The translations under genes were made by a program, and so were the position numbers. DNA of 64,000 nucleotides from Brevundimonas alba (GTDB lineage Bacteria; Pseudomonadota; Alphaproteobacteria; Caulobacterales; Caulobacteraceae), in contig NZ_JAATJM010000001.1 of assembly GCF_011927945.1 (NCBI RefSeq), forward strand, positions 567,501 through 631,500, written 5' to 3'. This document shows, in pieces, positions 1-9,202 of this stretch. The stretch's first letter is position 1; every line of letters begins with the position of its first letter. The notes below the pieces were generated by a model. The model saw only the letters and a program-made list of their open reading frames with translations. It ran no database searches and was not told the origin of the DNA.

Positions 1-230
1 CGCCCGAGGACATGATCGGCGACTGGGTGGCCGAGAAGGCCAACTACCGGCACGGCGTCTTCCCGAACGTCAGCCGGACGGGCAACTGGAGCGACGTCGG
101 CCACTATACCCAGCTGGTCTGGAGCGGCACGACCCACGTCGGCTGCGCGGTCGAGACGCGGGGCGACCGGTCCGTGCTGGCCTGCCGCTACGCGCCCCCC
201 GGGAATATCGACGGGCGGATGGCCTACTAG
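1..230 (+). CDS. CAP/SCP-domain secreted protein (C-terminal fragment)
   Basis: This is the 3' end of a gene that begins before the window; the reading frame is open from position 3 to a TAG stop at 228-230. The visible ~75 residues contain the CAP (cysteine-rich secretory protein/PR-1) core: GHYTQLVWSGTTHVGCAV followed by CRYAPPGN, the family's two C-terminal signature blocks. Bacterial CAP proteins are usually exported and of uncertain function, some being linked to cell wall or lipid binding. The N-terminus and any signal peptide are outside the window. Family assignment is confident; the function is not known. Confidence 0.85.
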   Translation, partial: PEDMIGDWVAEKANYRHGVFPNVSRTGNWSDVGHYTQLVWSGTTHVGCAVETRGDRSVLACRYAPPGNIDGRMAY

Positions 231-233
231 GCC

Positions 234-1232
234 TTAGCCGACGTAGCCGGCCTGCATCAGTTCGGCGATGTGGACGATGGCGGCGGGGCGGTCGTCCTCG
301 ACCACGAGCAGGGTGGCGATCTTGTTCTGGGTCATCAGGTCGATGGCGTCGCTCATGCGGGCGTCAGGGCCGATGACCTTGGGACGGGGGCTCATCACGT
401 CGGCGGCGGTCAAGCCGGTCAGCTCTCCGCGGGTGAAGGCGCGGCGAACATCGCCGTCGGTCACGATCCCGGCCAAGGTCCCGTCGCCGTTCAGCACCGC
501 GACCGCGCCCTTGCGGCCCTCGGTGATCCCGGAGACGACCTCGGCGAAGGTCGCGGTCAGGGGGACGGTGGCGGGCGCGGGCGGGCGGTCGCCCATCCAG
601 TCGCGCACGCTCTGCAGGCTCATGCCGAGTTTGCCGCCCGGGTGATGCAGGCCGAAATCCTCGGCCGTGAAGCCGCGGCGATCCATCAGCACCATGGCGA
701 GGGCGTCGCCCATGGCCAGGGTCATCAGGGTCGAAGTCGTGGGCGCCAGACCATTGGGGCAGGCCTCGGCCACCTGCGGCAGGGTCAGGCAGACCGCGGA
801 CGAGCGGCCGAGGAAGCTGTTCGGCCGCTGGGTGATGCCGATGACCGGAATGCCTTCGCGCTGGCAGAAGATCAGCGGATCGCGCAGCTCCCGGCTCTCG
901 CCCGAGTTCGAGATCGCCAGCAGGGTGACGTCCTTGCGCAGCATGCCCAGGTCGCCGTGGCTCATCTCCGCCGGGTGGACGAAGAAGGCGTTTGTGCCGG
1001 TCGAGGCGAGCGTCGCAGCGATCTTGCCTCCAATGTGGCCCGACTTGCCCATGCCGGTGACGACCACATAGCCGGGGCGGGACAGGACGATATCGCAGGC
1101 GCGGCCGAGGCTGTCGTCGAGGCTGGTCTCCAGCGCCTGAAGCGCCTCGACGTTCAGGCGGATGACCTCGCGGGCGCGTGCGGCCATGGCGGCGGGATCG
1201 GCGGACAATACGGGTTTCGTGGCGTCGCTCAT
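234..1232 (-). CDS. kdsD: Arabinose-5-phosphate isomerase (KpsF/GutQ family)
   Basis: This 332-aa protein interconverts ribulose-5-phosphate and arabinose-5-phosphate, the first step towards Kdo for lipopolysaccharide. The N-terminal SIS domain shows the TGMGKSGH loop (residues 59-66), a histidine-rich HPAEMSHGD segment and ISNSGES (107-113). Two CBS domains fill the C-terminal third (about 210-330), the standard family architecture and length. I chose the ATG at 1232 (MSDATKP). An in-frame ATG at 1250 and a longer frame to 1298 exist, but none has a strong Shine-Dalgarno. It is divergent from the trehalose operon across about 125 nt. The alternative, a KpsF-type capsule isomerase, catalyses the same reaction. 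Confidence 0.9.
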   Translation of the reverse strand: MSDATKPVLSADPAAMAARAREVIRLNVEALQALETSLDDSLGRACDIVLSRPGYVVVTGMGKSGHIGGKIAATLASTGTNAFFVHPAEMSHGDLGMLRKDVTLLAISNSGESRELRDPLIFCQREGIPVIGITQRPNSFLGRSSAVCLTLPQVAEACPNGLAPTTSTLMTLAMGDALAMVLMDRRGFTAEDFGLHHPGGKLGMSLQSVRDWMGDRPPAPATVPLTATFAEVVSGITEGRKGAVAVLNGDGTLAGIVTDGDVRRAFTRGELTGLTAADVMSPRPKVIGPDARMSDAIDLMTQNKIATLLVVEDDRPAAIVHIAELMQAGYVG

Positions 1233-1357
1233 CCGGGCGATGTGGCGCATCGGACGGGAAATCACAATCACCGGCGGTTCGGCCGGATAATGCTGCAACG
1301 CGAGAAAAAGGCGCGGAACGGGTCAACCTTTGCCGGAGCCCGGCGTTAACAGGAGGC

Positions 1358-2146
1358 ATGCAGACCTCCCATCCGAAGACCGACGGCGCCCCGGCGCCGG
1401 CCGAGGCCGTCGCGCATCTGCCGCCGCCGCCGGCCCGAATGCCCCGCCCTGCCCTGTTCCTCGACATGGACGGCGTTCTGGCGCCGCTGGCCGATACGCC
1501 GGACGCCGTCGTGCCCGATCCAGACCGGACCGCGGCGCTGCGCAACGCCGCGGTCCGGCTGGGCGGTCGCGTCGCCATCATCAGCGGCCGGACCATCGAC
1601 GAGATCGACCGCATCGCCGAAGCGAGCGCCGCCTCCGCTTCGGGGGTGCATGGGCTGGAGCGGCGCCGGGCGGACGGCTCGCTGCAGCGGGCCAAGGCTT
1701 CGCCGGGGGTGCGGCACGCCGTGGCGGCTTTCGAGACCTTCGCCCGGACCCGGCCCGGCGTGATCGTCGAGGACAAAGCCGTGTCGGCGGGACTTCACTA
1801 CCGCGGGGCACCGGCGGAAGAGGCGGCGGCCCTTTCGCTGGCGGAAGACCTGGCGGAGCAGACGGGCCTGACGCTTCAGGCCGGCAATCTGGTCGTGGAG
1901 CTGAAGACGCCCGGGACCAGCAAGGGCACCGCCCTGACCGCCTTCATGCAGGAGCCTCCGTTCGCCGGCGCCGTTCCCGTCATGCTGGGCGACGATCTGA
2001 CGGACGAGGACGGCTTCCGCGCGGCGACCGAACTGGGCGGGTTCGGCGTGCTGGTCGGACCGGTCCGCGAGACCGCCGCCCGCTACGGCCTGCCTGATGT
2101 GGCGGCCGTGCTGGCCTGGCTGAACGCCGTCGAGGAGCGTGCATGA
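1358..2146 (+). CDS. otsB: Trehalose-6-phosphate phosphatase
   Basis: This 262-aa HAD-superfamily enzyme removes phosphate from trehalose-6-phosphate to give trehalose. HAD motif I is LFLDMDGVLAPL with the nucleophile and acid D36 and D38. The Mg-binding motif GDDLTDEDG starts at residue 211. The start is the ATG at 1358, just after AGGAGG (1351-1356); the spacer of one base is unusually short, so the ATG at 1439 (MPRPALF) remains an alternative. The stop overlaps the start of the GH15 gene by 4 nt (ATGA), and otsA follows, forming a complete trehalose synthesis operon. Confidence 0.95.
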   Translation: MQTSHPKTDGAPAPAEAVAHLPPPPARMPRPALFLDMDGVLAPLADTPDAVVPDPDRTAALRNAAVRLGGRVAIISGRTIDEIDRIAEASAASASGVHGLERRRADGSLQRAKASPGVRHAVAAFETFARTRPGVIVEDKAVSAGLHYRGAPAEEAAALSLAEDLAEQTGLTLQAGNLVVELKTPGTSKGTALTAFMQEPPFAGAVPVMLGDDLTDEDGFRAATELGGFGVLVGPVRETAARYGLPDVAAVLAWLNAVEERA

Positions 2147-3927
2147 CCCCGAATCTGGACCTCGCCCCGATCGGCAACTGTTCGATCAACGCCCTGATCG
2201 ACCGCAACGGCCGCTACGTCTGGGCCTGCGCGCCGAGGGTCGACGGCGATCCGGTCTTCTCGGCCCTGATGGACGGCTCCGATCCCGCCCACGGCTTCTG
2301 GGACATCGAACTGGAAGGGCTGAAACACGTCAGCCAAGCCTACATCCGCAACACACCGGTGCTGCGGACCGTGCTGACGGCGGACGACGGCGCGGCGGTC
2401 GAGATCATCGACTTCGCGCCCCGCCACCCCAAGCACAGCCGCATCTATCGTCCCCTCGCCTTCGCACGGGTGGTGCGGCCGCTGGACGGTTCGCCGCGCA
2501 TCAAGGTGCGGCTGCGGCCCTCGGCGGACTGGGGTGCGAGACCGGCGGAGCGGACCAGCGGTTCGAACCACATCCGCTATCTGTGCAGCGACGTGACCTT
2601 CCGCCTGACCACCGATTGCCCGGTGTCGCATGTGCTGAACGAGCGGGTGTTCCGGCTGGAGCGGCCGCACGCCTTCTTCTTCGGACCGGACGAGGGGTAC
2701 GACCAGGATGTGGGACCGGGCGTGACCGCCGTCCTCGACCGAACCGTGGCCTATTGGCAGGACTGGGTCCGCACCCTCTACCTGCCGCTGGACTGGCAGG
2801 AGGCGGTGATCCGCGCGGCGATCACGCTGAAGCTGTGCGCCTATGAGGAAACCGGCGCGATCGTCGCCGCCATGACCACCTCGGTGCCGGAGTTTCCCGA
2901 GAGCGGACGCAACTGGGATTACCGCTACTGCTGGATCCGGGACGCCTACTATGTCGTGCGGGCGTTGAACCGGCTGGGCGCGGTCGACCTCTTGGAAAAC
3001 TACCTCGGCTATTTGCGCAATCTCGTCGACGACTCGGCGGGCGGGCATGTGCAGCCGGTCTATGGCGTCGGTCTTGAACCGGGGATCGGCGAGCGGATCG
3101 TCGAGAGCGTCGAGGGCTATCGCGGCATGAAGCCGGTGCGGATCGGCAATCAGGCGCACGAACACCTGCAGCACGACGTCTATGGCCAGATCGTCCTGCC
3201 GCTGGTGCAGGCCTTCTACGACCAGCGGCTGCTACGTCCGGGGACGATCGAAGACTTCCATGCGCTGGAGAAGGTCGGGGAACGCGCCTTCGCCGTGCAC
3301 GATCAGACCGACGCGGGTCTGTGGGAGTTCCGCACCATCGCGCGGGTGCACACCTATTCCTCGGTCATGTGCTGGGCGGCCTGCGACCGTCTGGCGAAGG
3401 CGGCGGACCATCTGGGCCTGCATGCACGGGCCGAAATCTGGCGCGAGCGGGCGACGATCATTCGCGAGCGGATCGAGACGGAGGCCTTCGTGCCCGACGA
3501 GGGCCGTTTCGCCGCCAGCTTCGGCAACCGCGAGCTGGACGCGTCGCTGCTGCAGCTGACCGACCTCGGCTTCCTCGATCCGCGCGACCCGCGGCAGGTG
3601 AAGACCTTCGATGCCATCGAGCGGGATCTGAAGAAGGGTCCGTATCTGTTCCGCTACATCGAGGCGGACGATTTCGGCGAGCCGGAGACGGCGTTCAACT
3701 TCTGCACCTTCTGGTTCATCGAGGCCCTGCACCTGAATGGGCGGACGGCCGAGGCGCGGGAAATCTTCGAGGAGATGCTGAGCCGGCGGACGCACGCGGG
3801 CCTTCTCTCGGAAGACATCGCGCTGGAGGACAACGAGCTGTGGGGCAACTATCCGCAGACCTATTCCTTGGTGGGCATCATCAACTGCGCGGTCCTGCTG
3901 AGCCGGTCGTGGACAGACGCGCGATGA
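2143..3927 (+). CDS. Glycoside hydrolase family 15 protein (glucoamylase/trehalase-like)
   Basis: This 594-aa protein sits between otsB and otsA, overlapping otsB by 4 nt. The (alpha/alpha)6-barrel GH15 hallmarks are visible: NWDYRYCWIRDAYY from N257, GLWEFR with a probable catalytic Glu395, and NELWGNYPQ with a probable second catalytic Glu565. It has no signal peptide, so it is predicted to be cytoplasmic. Family members hydrolyse alpha-glucosides; several bacterial GH15 enzymes are trehalases, so trehalose turnover is a reasonable guess from context. The conserved segment that often reads DVYGE in trehalase-like members reads DVYGQ here. The substrate is not provable from sequence. Confidence 0.92.
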   Translation: MTPNLDLAPIGNCSINALIDRNGRYVWACAPRVDGDPVFSALMDGSDPAHGFWDIELEGLKHVSQAYIRNTPVLRTVLTADDGAAVEIIDFAPRHPKHSRIYRPLAFARVVRPLDGSPRIKVRLRPSADWGARPAERTSGSNHIRYLCSDVTFRLTTDCPVSHVLNERVFRLERPHAFFFGPDEGYDQDVGPGVTAVLDRTVAYWQDWVRTLYLPLDWQEAVIRAAITLKLCAYEETGAIVAAMTTSVPEFPESGRNWDYRYCWIRDAYYVVRALNRLGAVDLLENYLGYLRNLVDDSAGGHVQPVYGVGLEPGIGERIVESVEGYRGMKPVRIGNQAHEHLQHDVYGQIVLPLVQAFYDQRLLRPGTIEDFHALEKVGERAFAVHDQTDAGLWEFRTIARVHTYSSVMCWAACDRLAKAADHLGLHARAEIWRERATIIRERIETEAFVPDEGRFAASFGNRELDASLLQLTDLGFLDPRDPRQVKTFDAIERDLKKGPYLFRYIEADDFGEPETAFNFCTFWFIEALHLNGRTAEAREIFEEMLSRRTHAGLLSEDIALEDNELWGNYPQTYSLVGIINCAVLLSRSWTDAR

Positions 3928-3982
3928 GCGGTCTCACGAAAACGGGATGGCGCCGGGGGACCACGGGAGCGGTTTTCACGCC

Positions 3983-5407
3983 ATGAGCCGGCTGATCGTC
4001 GTTTCAAACCGCGTCTCAGCGCCGAAGGACCCGGCCGCCGGCTCGGCGGGTGGCCTCGCCATGGCGTTGTCGGCGGCGCTGCGGAAATACGAGGGTCTGT
4101 GGTTCGGCTGGTCCGGCGACACGGTCGAGACCTTCGTCCCCGAAGCCAAGATCGAGGATCGCGCGGGCGTCACCGTCGCCCTGGTCGATCTGGAGGCGCA
4201 GGACGTCGAGGAATATTACAACGGCTACGCCAACAAGACGCTGTGGCCGCTGTTCCACCACCGGGTCGACCTGACGGCCTACGAGCGGTCCTACGGCGAG
4301 GGCTACGAACGAACCAACGCCCGTTTCGCCGAGGTTCTGGCGCCGCTGATCCAGCCCGATGATCTGATCTGGATCCACGACTATCATATGATCCCGCTGG
4401 CCCGGGACCTGCGGCGGCTGGGCGTGAAGAACCGCATCGGCTTCTTCCTGCATACGCCGTGGCCGGCGCGGCAGCTGCTGGTCACCCTGCCCCACCACCG
4501 GCGGCTGGTGGAGTCGATGTTCGACTACGACCTGATCGGCTTCCAGACCCGGGAGTGGCTGGACCTGTTCCGGGACTATGTCGCCTCGGAGCCGGGGGTG
4601 AACGGTCGCCTGCTGCCCAACGACGCCCTGGCCGCATTCGACAAGACGGTGCAGACCGGTGTCTTCCCGATCGGCATCGACGTCGAGGGCTTCCTTTCGG
4701 CCCGTAACTCGACCTTCGGGGCCCGGACCTACGACCGGATGGCGGCGTCCTCGGCCTTCCGTTCGATGATCGTGGGCGTCGACCGGCTCGACTACTCCAA
4801 GGGGCTGGAGGAGCGGCTGCTGGGGTACGAACAGTTCCTCGCAGACAATCCGGACATGCGCGGCGAGGTCTTCCTGCTGCAGGTCACGCCGATCAGTCGT
4901 GACGACGTCGACACCTATCAGGACATCCGGGCCCGGCTCGACGCGCTGGCGGGACGGGTCAACGGCGAATACGCCGACATGGACTGGCAGCCCGTCCGCT
5001 ATCTGAACCGCACCTACCGCCGCGACCAGCTGGCCGGCATCTACCGGGCGGCGAGGGTGGGACTGGTGACGCCGCTCCGCGACGGCATGAACCTGGTCGC
5101 CAAGGAGTATGTGGCCGCCCAAAACCCGGACGATCCCGGCGTCCTGATCCTGTCGCGCTTCGCCGGGGCGGCGGAGCAGATGGGCGAGGCCCTCCTGGTC
5201 AATCCGTTCAGCCGGGAGGAGGTGGCCGACGCCATCAAGCGGGCCCTTACCATGTCGCTGGCCGAGCGGAAGCGGAAATGGGAGAGCCTGATGCAGGTGG
5301 TCAACGACACCGATGTGAGCCTGTGGCGCAATGATTTCGTGGCGTGCCTTCGGGCCGTCGAGCGGACGGGGGACGGCGACGCCGGAGACGCCGCCGACGC
5401 CGCCTGA
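3983..5407 (+). CDS. otsA: Trehalose-6-phosphate synthase
   Basis: This 474-aa GT20 glycosyltransferase joins UDP-glucose and glucose-6-phosphate to give trehalose-6-phosphate in the cytoplasm. Visible family residues are HDYH at 132-135, FFLHTPWP with H157, and VDRLDYSKG with R268 and K273 (equivalent to E. coli R262/K267). DGMNLVAKE carries D367 and E375 (E. coli D361/E369). The start at 3983 (MSRLIVVSNR) fits the family N-terminus; an in-frame upstream extension to 3947 looks unlikely. It is the last gene of otsB-GH15-otsA, 55 nt after the GH15 stop. Its end abuts a convergent GST gene with only 3 nt between. Confidence 0.96.
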   Translation: MSRLIVVSNRVSAPKDPAAGSAGGLAMALSAALRKYEGLWFGWSGDTVETFVPEAKIEDRAGVTVALVDLEAQDVEEYYNGYANKTLWPLFHHRVDLTAYERSYGEGYERTNARFAEVLAPLIQPDDLIWIHDYHMIPLARDLRRLGVKNRIGFFLHTPWPARQLLVTLPHHRRLVESMFDYDLIGFQTREWLDLFRDYVASEPGVNGRLLPNDALAAFDKTVQTGVFPIGIDVEGFLSARNSTFGARTYDRMAASSAFRSMIVGVDRLDYSKGLEERLLGYEQFLADNPDMRGEVFLLQVTPISRDDVDTYQDIRARLDALAGRVNGEYADMDWQPVRYLNRTYRRDQLAGIYRAARVGLVTPLRDGMNLVAKEYVAAQNPDDPGVLILSRFAGAAEQMGEALLVNPFSREEVADAIKRALTMSLAERKRKWESLMQVVNDTDVSLWRNDFVACLRAVERTGDGDAGDAADAA

Positions 5408-5410
5408 CGC

Positions 5411-6022
5411 TCAGGCCACCTGGCTCAGCTCGGGGGACGGGCTGTCCTTGACCGTGGACGCGGCGTTCGCCGGCCGGTTGGTGATCCGCTCGATCCAGGC
5501 ATCCAGCGCCGCGCTGGCGGGCACATGATCCCGGGCCCAGGCGATCGAACTGCCGGCCATGACGTCCAGGGCGGTGAACCGCTGCCCCATCAGATAGGGG
5601 CCACGCTCCAGAGCCCCGAGCAGGCGGGCGACCGCCGCGTCGAAGCGGGCCATGGCGTGTGCATCGCCCTCGGCCGCGCCGCTGATCTTCGACCACAGCG
5701 CCGGCTCGAGTTCCCCCGCGACCCACGCGATCCAGCTCAGAAAGGCTCCGCGCTCGGGCGAGCCGACCGGTGCGCCAAGACCGCTCTCCGGGAAGGCGTC
5801 GGTCAGATACAGCGCGACGGCGGCGGATTCCGTCACCAGGGCATCGTCATGAAGCAGGGCGGGGACCTTGCCGTCCGGATGAGGATTGCGCGAGTCGCGG
5901 GCCCCGGTTCCGTCCCCGCGGGCGATGTCGCAGTAGACGATCTCGTAGGGCGCGCCGATCTCCTCGAGGAGCCAGACCAGACGCGAGGAGCGCGACCAGG
6001 GCGCATGGAACAGGGTCAGCAT
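5411..6022 (-). CDS. Glutathione S-transferase family protein
   Basis: This 203-aa protein has a thioredoxin-like N-terminal domain (MLTLFHAPWSRSSR, then a KVPALL cis-proline segment and a TESAAVALYL glutathione-binding motif) and an all-helical C-terminal domain. These are the usual GST layout and size. The ATG at 6022 is preceded by GGGAG with an 8-nt spacer, which favours it over ATGs at 6037 or further upstream. It is divergent from a WYL-type regulator whose start lies about 100 nt away, so that regulator may control it. The substrate is unknown. Confidence 0.9.
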   Translation of the reverse strand: MLTLFHAPWSRSSRLVWLLEEIGAPYEIVYCDIARGDGTGARDSRNPHPDGKVPALLHDDALVTESAAVALYLTDAFPESGLGAPVGSPERGAFLSWIAWVAGELEPALWSKISGAAEGDAHAMARFDAAVARLLGALERGPYLMGQRFTALDVMAGSSIAWARDHVPASAALDAWIERITNRPANAASTVKDSPSPELSQVA

Positions 6023-6075
6023 CGTTTCGTCTCCCATTGAGGCGGCCCCTCGCCGCCGGTCCGGATTGACTACTG

Positions 6076-6110
6076 CCACCCTGCTGCCACCATGCTGTCA
6101 GCAGCGGTGG
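6076..6110. promoter_or_regulatory. Imperfect inverted repeat between GST and regulator genes
   Basis: CCACCCTGCTG (6076-6086) and CAGCAGCGGTGG (6099-6110) form an imperfect inverted repeat in the divergent intergenic region. It ends 14 nt before the regulator start. This could be an operator for the adjacent DNA-binding protein. The role is inferred from position only. Confidence 0.35.
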
Positions 6111-6124
6111 TTCAGGGTCACGGA

Positions 6125-6838
6125 ATGAGACGCGCCGACCGGCTATTCCAGATTATCCAGGTGCTGCGGCGCTCGTCGAAGCCGCTGACGGCAGACGCCA
6201 TCGCCGCCGAGCTTGAGACATCGAAGCGCACCATCTACCGCGACATCGCCACCCTGATGGGCCAGCGGGTGCCCATCCGTGGCGAGGCGGGGCTGGGATA
6301 TGTTCTGGAAGGCGGGTTCGACCTGCCGCCTCTGATGCTGACATCGGACGAGATCGAGGCGGCGGTGCTGGGCGCGCAGTGGGTGGCCGGCCGGGCCGAT
6401 CCGGCGCTGGCCCGCGCCGCTCGGGATCTGGTCGCCAAGATCGCCGCGACCGTGCCGGAGCGGCTGCGTCCGGTGGTGCTGGAGCCCGCTGTGGCCAGTC
6501 CGCCGTCATGGAAGGTCAAGCCCGAGACGCTGGACATGCCGCGGGTCCGCGCGTGGATTCACTCGGGCCGCAAGCTGACGCTCCAGTATCGGGACGAGCA
6601 GGAGCGGGAGACCACGCGGACCATCTGGCCGTTTCTCGTCGGCTATCTCGATGCGACGCGCCTGCTGGTGGGCTGGTGCGAGATGCGGGCCGACTTCCGC
6701 ACCTTCCGCACCGACCGGGTGGTCGATGCGGAGTTTCTGGAGGACCGGTACCCGGGGCGGCCGGCGGTGCTCAGGGCGCGGTGGTTCGCCGCGCGGGAGG
6801 CGGAGATGAAGGCCGCCCGCTGCGAGCCGCCTCAGTAG
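6125..6838 (+). CDS. YafY-type HTH/WYL-like transcriptional regulator
   Basis: This 237-aa protein begins with a helix-turn-helix of the HTH_11/DeoR type ([16 protein letters not shown], then [13 protein letters not shown] at about 35-47). The C-terminal ligand-sensing region resembles the WYL domain of YafY-like regulators ([20 protein letters not shown], then FRTFRTDRV). The ATG at 6125 places the HTH at the N-terminus as in relatives. It is divergent from a GST gene with an inverted repeat between them. The 3' end overlaps the convergent thiolase gene by 7 nt. Its ligand is unknown. Confidence 0.88.
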   Translation: MRRADRLFQIIQVLRRSSKPLTADAIAAELETSKRTIYRDIATLMGQRVPIRGEAGLGYVLEGGFDLPPLMLTSDEIEAAVLGAQWVAGRADPALARAARDLVAKIAATVPERLRPVVLEPAVASPPSWKVKPETLDMPRVRAWIHSGRKLTLQYRDEQERETTRTIWPFLVGYLDATRLLVGWCEMRADFRTFRTDRVVDAEFLEDRYPGRPAVLRARWFAAREAEMKAARCEPPQ

Positions 6839-8034
6839 ATCTCGAACAGACCCGCCGCGCCCATGCCGCCGCCGACGCACATGGTGACCACGCCGTATTT
6901 CGCGCCGCGCCGCTTGCCCTCGATCAGGACATGGCCGGTCATCCGGGCGCCCGACATGCCGTAGGGGTGGCCGATCGAAATGGCGCCGCCGGATACGTTC
7001 AGGCGGTCGTCGGGAATGCCGAGCCGGTCGCGGCAGTAGAGCACCTGCACGGCGAAGGCCTCGTTCAGCTCCCAGATGCCGATGTCGTCCACGGTCAGCC
7101 CGTGACGCTCCAACAGGCGGGGCACGGCGAAGACGGGGCCAATGCCCATTTCGTCCGGCTCGCAGCCAGCCACGGCCATGCCGCGGTATGCGCCGAGCGG
7201 GGTGAGACCGCGACGTTCAGCCTCCTTCGCATCCATGATGACGCTGGCCGAGGCGCCGTCCGACAGCTGCGAGGCGTTGCCGGCGGTGATGAACCGGCCT
7301 TCCTTGATCTCATCGCCACCGCCGAAGACCGGCTTCAGCGACGAGAGGCCTTCCAGCGTCGTGTCGGGCCGGTTGCCCTCGTCCATCGACAGGGTGATCT
7401 CTTTGGCCGAGGCCTGACCGGTGGCCTTGTCCATGACCTGCATGGTGGTGGTCATCGGCACGATCTCGGCGTTCAGGCGACCGGCGGCCTGAGCCTCGGC
7501 CGTGCGCTGCTGGGAGCGCAGGGCGTATTCGTCTTGGGCCTCGCGGCTGATGCCATAGCGAGCGGCGACGACCTCGGCCGTTTCCAGCATCGACATATAG
7601 ATGTGCGGATGCAGCTTCATCAGCTCGGGATCGCGCAGCCGAGACAGGTTCATCGTCTGGTTCTGGACCAGCGAGATCGACTCCAGTCCGCCGCCGACGG
7701 CGACGACCTGACCGTCGTGGACGACCTGTTTCGCCGCGGTGGCGATGGCCATCAGGCCCGAGGCGCACTGGCGGTCGAGGCTCATGCCCGCCGTGGTCAC
7801 CGGCAGGCCGCCAGCCAGCGCCGCCTGACGCGCGACGTTGGTGCCGGTCGAGCCCTGCTGCAGGGCCGCGCCCATGACGACGTCCTCGATCTCGGCCGGG
7901 TCGACGCCCGCGCGGGCGACGGCATGGCGGATGGCGTGGCCGCCCAGCTGCTGGGCCTGGGTGTCGTTGAAGGCGCCGCGATAGGCCCGGCCGATCGGGG
8001 TGCGGGCCGTGGACAGGATGACGGCTTCACGCAT
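6832..8034 (-). CDS. Acetyl-CoA C-acyltransferase (thiolase)
   Basis: This 400-aa thiolase catalyses thiolytic cleavage or condensation of acyl-CoA. The nucleophilic cysteine is C90 in DRQCASGL. The C-terminal catalytic pair is H356 in SIGHPYG and C386 in CVGGGMG, and length matches the family. It lies 60 nt downstream of a same-strand SDR gene resembling hydroxyacyl-CoA dehydrogenases, so the pair probably works in fatty-acid or related acyl-CoA degradation. Whether it is a degradative (FadA-like) or biosynthetic (PhaA-like) thiolase cannot be settled here. Confidence 0.93.
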   Translation of the reverse strand: MREAVILSTARTPIGRAYRGAFNDTQAQQLGGHAIRHAVARAGVDPAEIEDVVMGAALQQGSTGTNVARQAALAGGLPVTTAGMSLDRQCASGLMAIATAAKQVVHDGQVVAVGGGLESISLVQNQTMNLSRLRDPELMKLHPHIYMSMLETAEVVAARYGISREAQDEYALRSQQRTAEAQAAGRLNAEIVPMTTTMQVMDKATGQASAKEITLSMDEGNRPDTTLEGLSSLKPVFGGGDEIKEGRFITAGNASQLSDGASASVIMDAKEAERRGLTPLGAYRGMAVAGCEPDEMGIGPVFAVPRLLERHGLTVDDIGIWELNEAFAVQVLYCRDRLGIPDDRLNVSGGAISIGHPYGMSGARMTGHVLIEGKRRGAKYGVVTMCVGGGMGAAGLFEIY

Positions 8035-8094
8035 GGGGGAGTCTCCAGATGTTCGACTGCAGGTTAGCGTCCTGCCGCCACGTCAACGCAAGCG

Positions 8095-9003
8095 TCAAGC
8101 CTTGTGCGCGGCCTGCGCCTTGGTCAGTTCGATGAAGCCCTGCGCCGCGCCCATGTCCGGCACGACTTCGCCTGTGCGGTCGGAGATTTCCCCGAAACGG
8201 GCCGCCACCTGCTCGGGCGCGTCCTCGCCCGCGATCCATGCGCCCTGGGTCAGGGTCACATAGGCGCGCTCGAACCCGCCGGCGCCGGCGGTGAGAATGC
8301 AGCGGCTGGGGGCATCCTCGCTGACCAGATGAAGCAGGCCGGGCGTGACCATCTCGGGTCCCAGCAGTTCCAGCGGCAGGCGGGCGCCAAGATCCTCGGT
8401 CATCCGCGTGTGGGCGGTGGGCGCGAGACAGTTCACCCGGATGTCGTTCTTGGCGCCCTCGATCGACAGGGTCTGCATCAGGCCGACCAGCGCCATCTTC
8501 GCCGCGCCGTAGTTCGACTGGCCAAAGTTCCCGTAGAGGCCGGACGACGAGGTCGTCATCACGATCCGGCCGTAATTGGCCTCCCGCATGATGTCCCAGA
8601 CGGCCTTGGTGCAATTCACCGCGCCCATCAGATGGACGTCGACGACGAAGCGGAAATCCTCGAGTTCCATCTTGGCGAAGGTCTTGTCGCGCAGGACCCC
8701 CGCGTTGTTCACCAAAATATCGACCCGGCCCCATTTCGCCATAACGGCGTCGACCATGGCCCGAACGGCCACGGGATCGGTGACCGACGCGGCATTGGCC
8801 ATCGCCTCGCCGCCCGCGGCCTCGATCTCGGCCACCACGGCCTCTGCGGCCGTCGCGGACCCGCCGGAGCCGTCGCGCGCGCCGCCCAGATCATTGACCA
8901 CGACCCACGCGCCACGTTTGGCCAGCGCCAAGGCGTGTTCGCGCCCAAGGCCGCCGCCGGCTCCCGTAACGATCGCCACCCGGCCGTCGAACCTCATCGC
9001 CAT
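8095..9003 (-). CDS. SDR family oxidoreductase (3-hydroxyacyl-CoA dehydrogenase-like)
   Basis: This 302-aa short-chain dehydrogenase carries the NAD(P)-binding motif TGAGGGLG (13-20), NNAG (99-102) and catalytic residues S153, Y165 and K169 (YGAAK). The extended C-terminus after the Rossmann domain and the NDLGGARDGSG segment resemble the dehydrogenase unit of peroxisomal multifunctional enzyme type 2. That suggests oxidation of 3-hydroxyacyl-CoA. It precedes a thiolase gene on the same strand, consistent with a beta-oxidation-like pathway. The exact substrate is inferred only from this context. Confidence 0.88.
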   Translation of the reverse strand: MAMRFDGRVAIVTGAGGGLGREHALALAKRGAWVVVNDLGGARDGSGGSATAAEAVVAEIEAAGGEAMANAASVTDPVAVRAMVDAVMAKWGRVDILVNNAGVLRDKTFAKMELEDFRFVVDVHLMGAVNCTKAVWDIMREANYGRIVMTTSSSGLYGNFGQSNYGAAKMALVGLMQTLSIEGAKNDIRVNCLAPTAHTRMTEDLGARLPLELLGPEMVTPGLLHLVSEDAPSRCILTAGAGGFERAYVTLTQGAWIAGEDAPEQVAARFGEISDRTGEVVPDMGAAQGFIELTKAQAAHKA

Positions 9004-9115
9004 CCATCTTCTCCGTTCACGCGTTGAGTCCTCCTAGCAGGCGTCCCGGCTTGAAACAGCCCCGCAGGAATGTGTTGGAATGGCGCCACAGTCGCCGCAT
9101 TCTGAGCGAAAACAA

Positions 9116-9140
9116 GGAACCGGAACCGTACATTGCCGTT
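9116..9140 (+). promoter_or_regulatory. EcfG (general stress sigma) promoter, exact consensus
   Basis: GGAAC at 9116-9120 and CGTT at 9137-9140 are separated by 16 nt. This matches the alphaproteobacterial EcfG/SigT consensus GGAAC-N16/17-CGTT exactly. The -10 ends 62 nt upstream of the OmpA-family gene start at 9203. A functional promoter is inferred. Confidence 0.65.
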
Positions 9141-9202
9141 CGGCTCCGGAGCGTCCCGTGTAATGCGTGGGCATTCGGGCAACCATGAGTGTGAGGGATA
9201 TC

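Noticed and set aside
1311..1345. GGAAC...CGTT upstream of otsB as an EcfG promoter
   Set aside because: The spacing between the two elements is 24 nt, not 16-17.
364..1776. 470-codon minus-strand frame overlapping kdsD and otsB
   Set aside because: It overlaps two well-supported genes in another frame, is Arg/Pro-rich and has no family resemblance.
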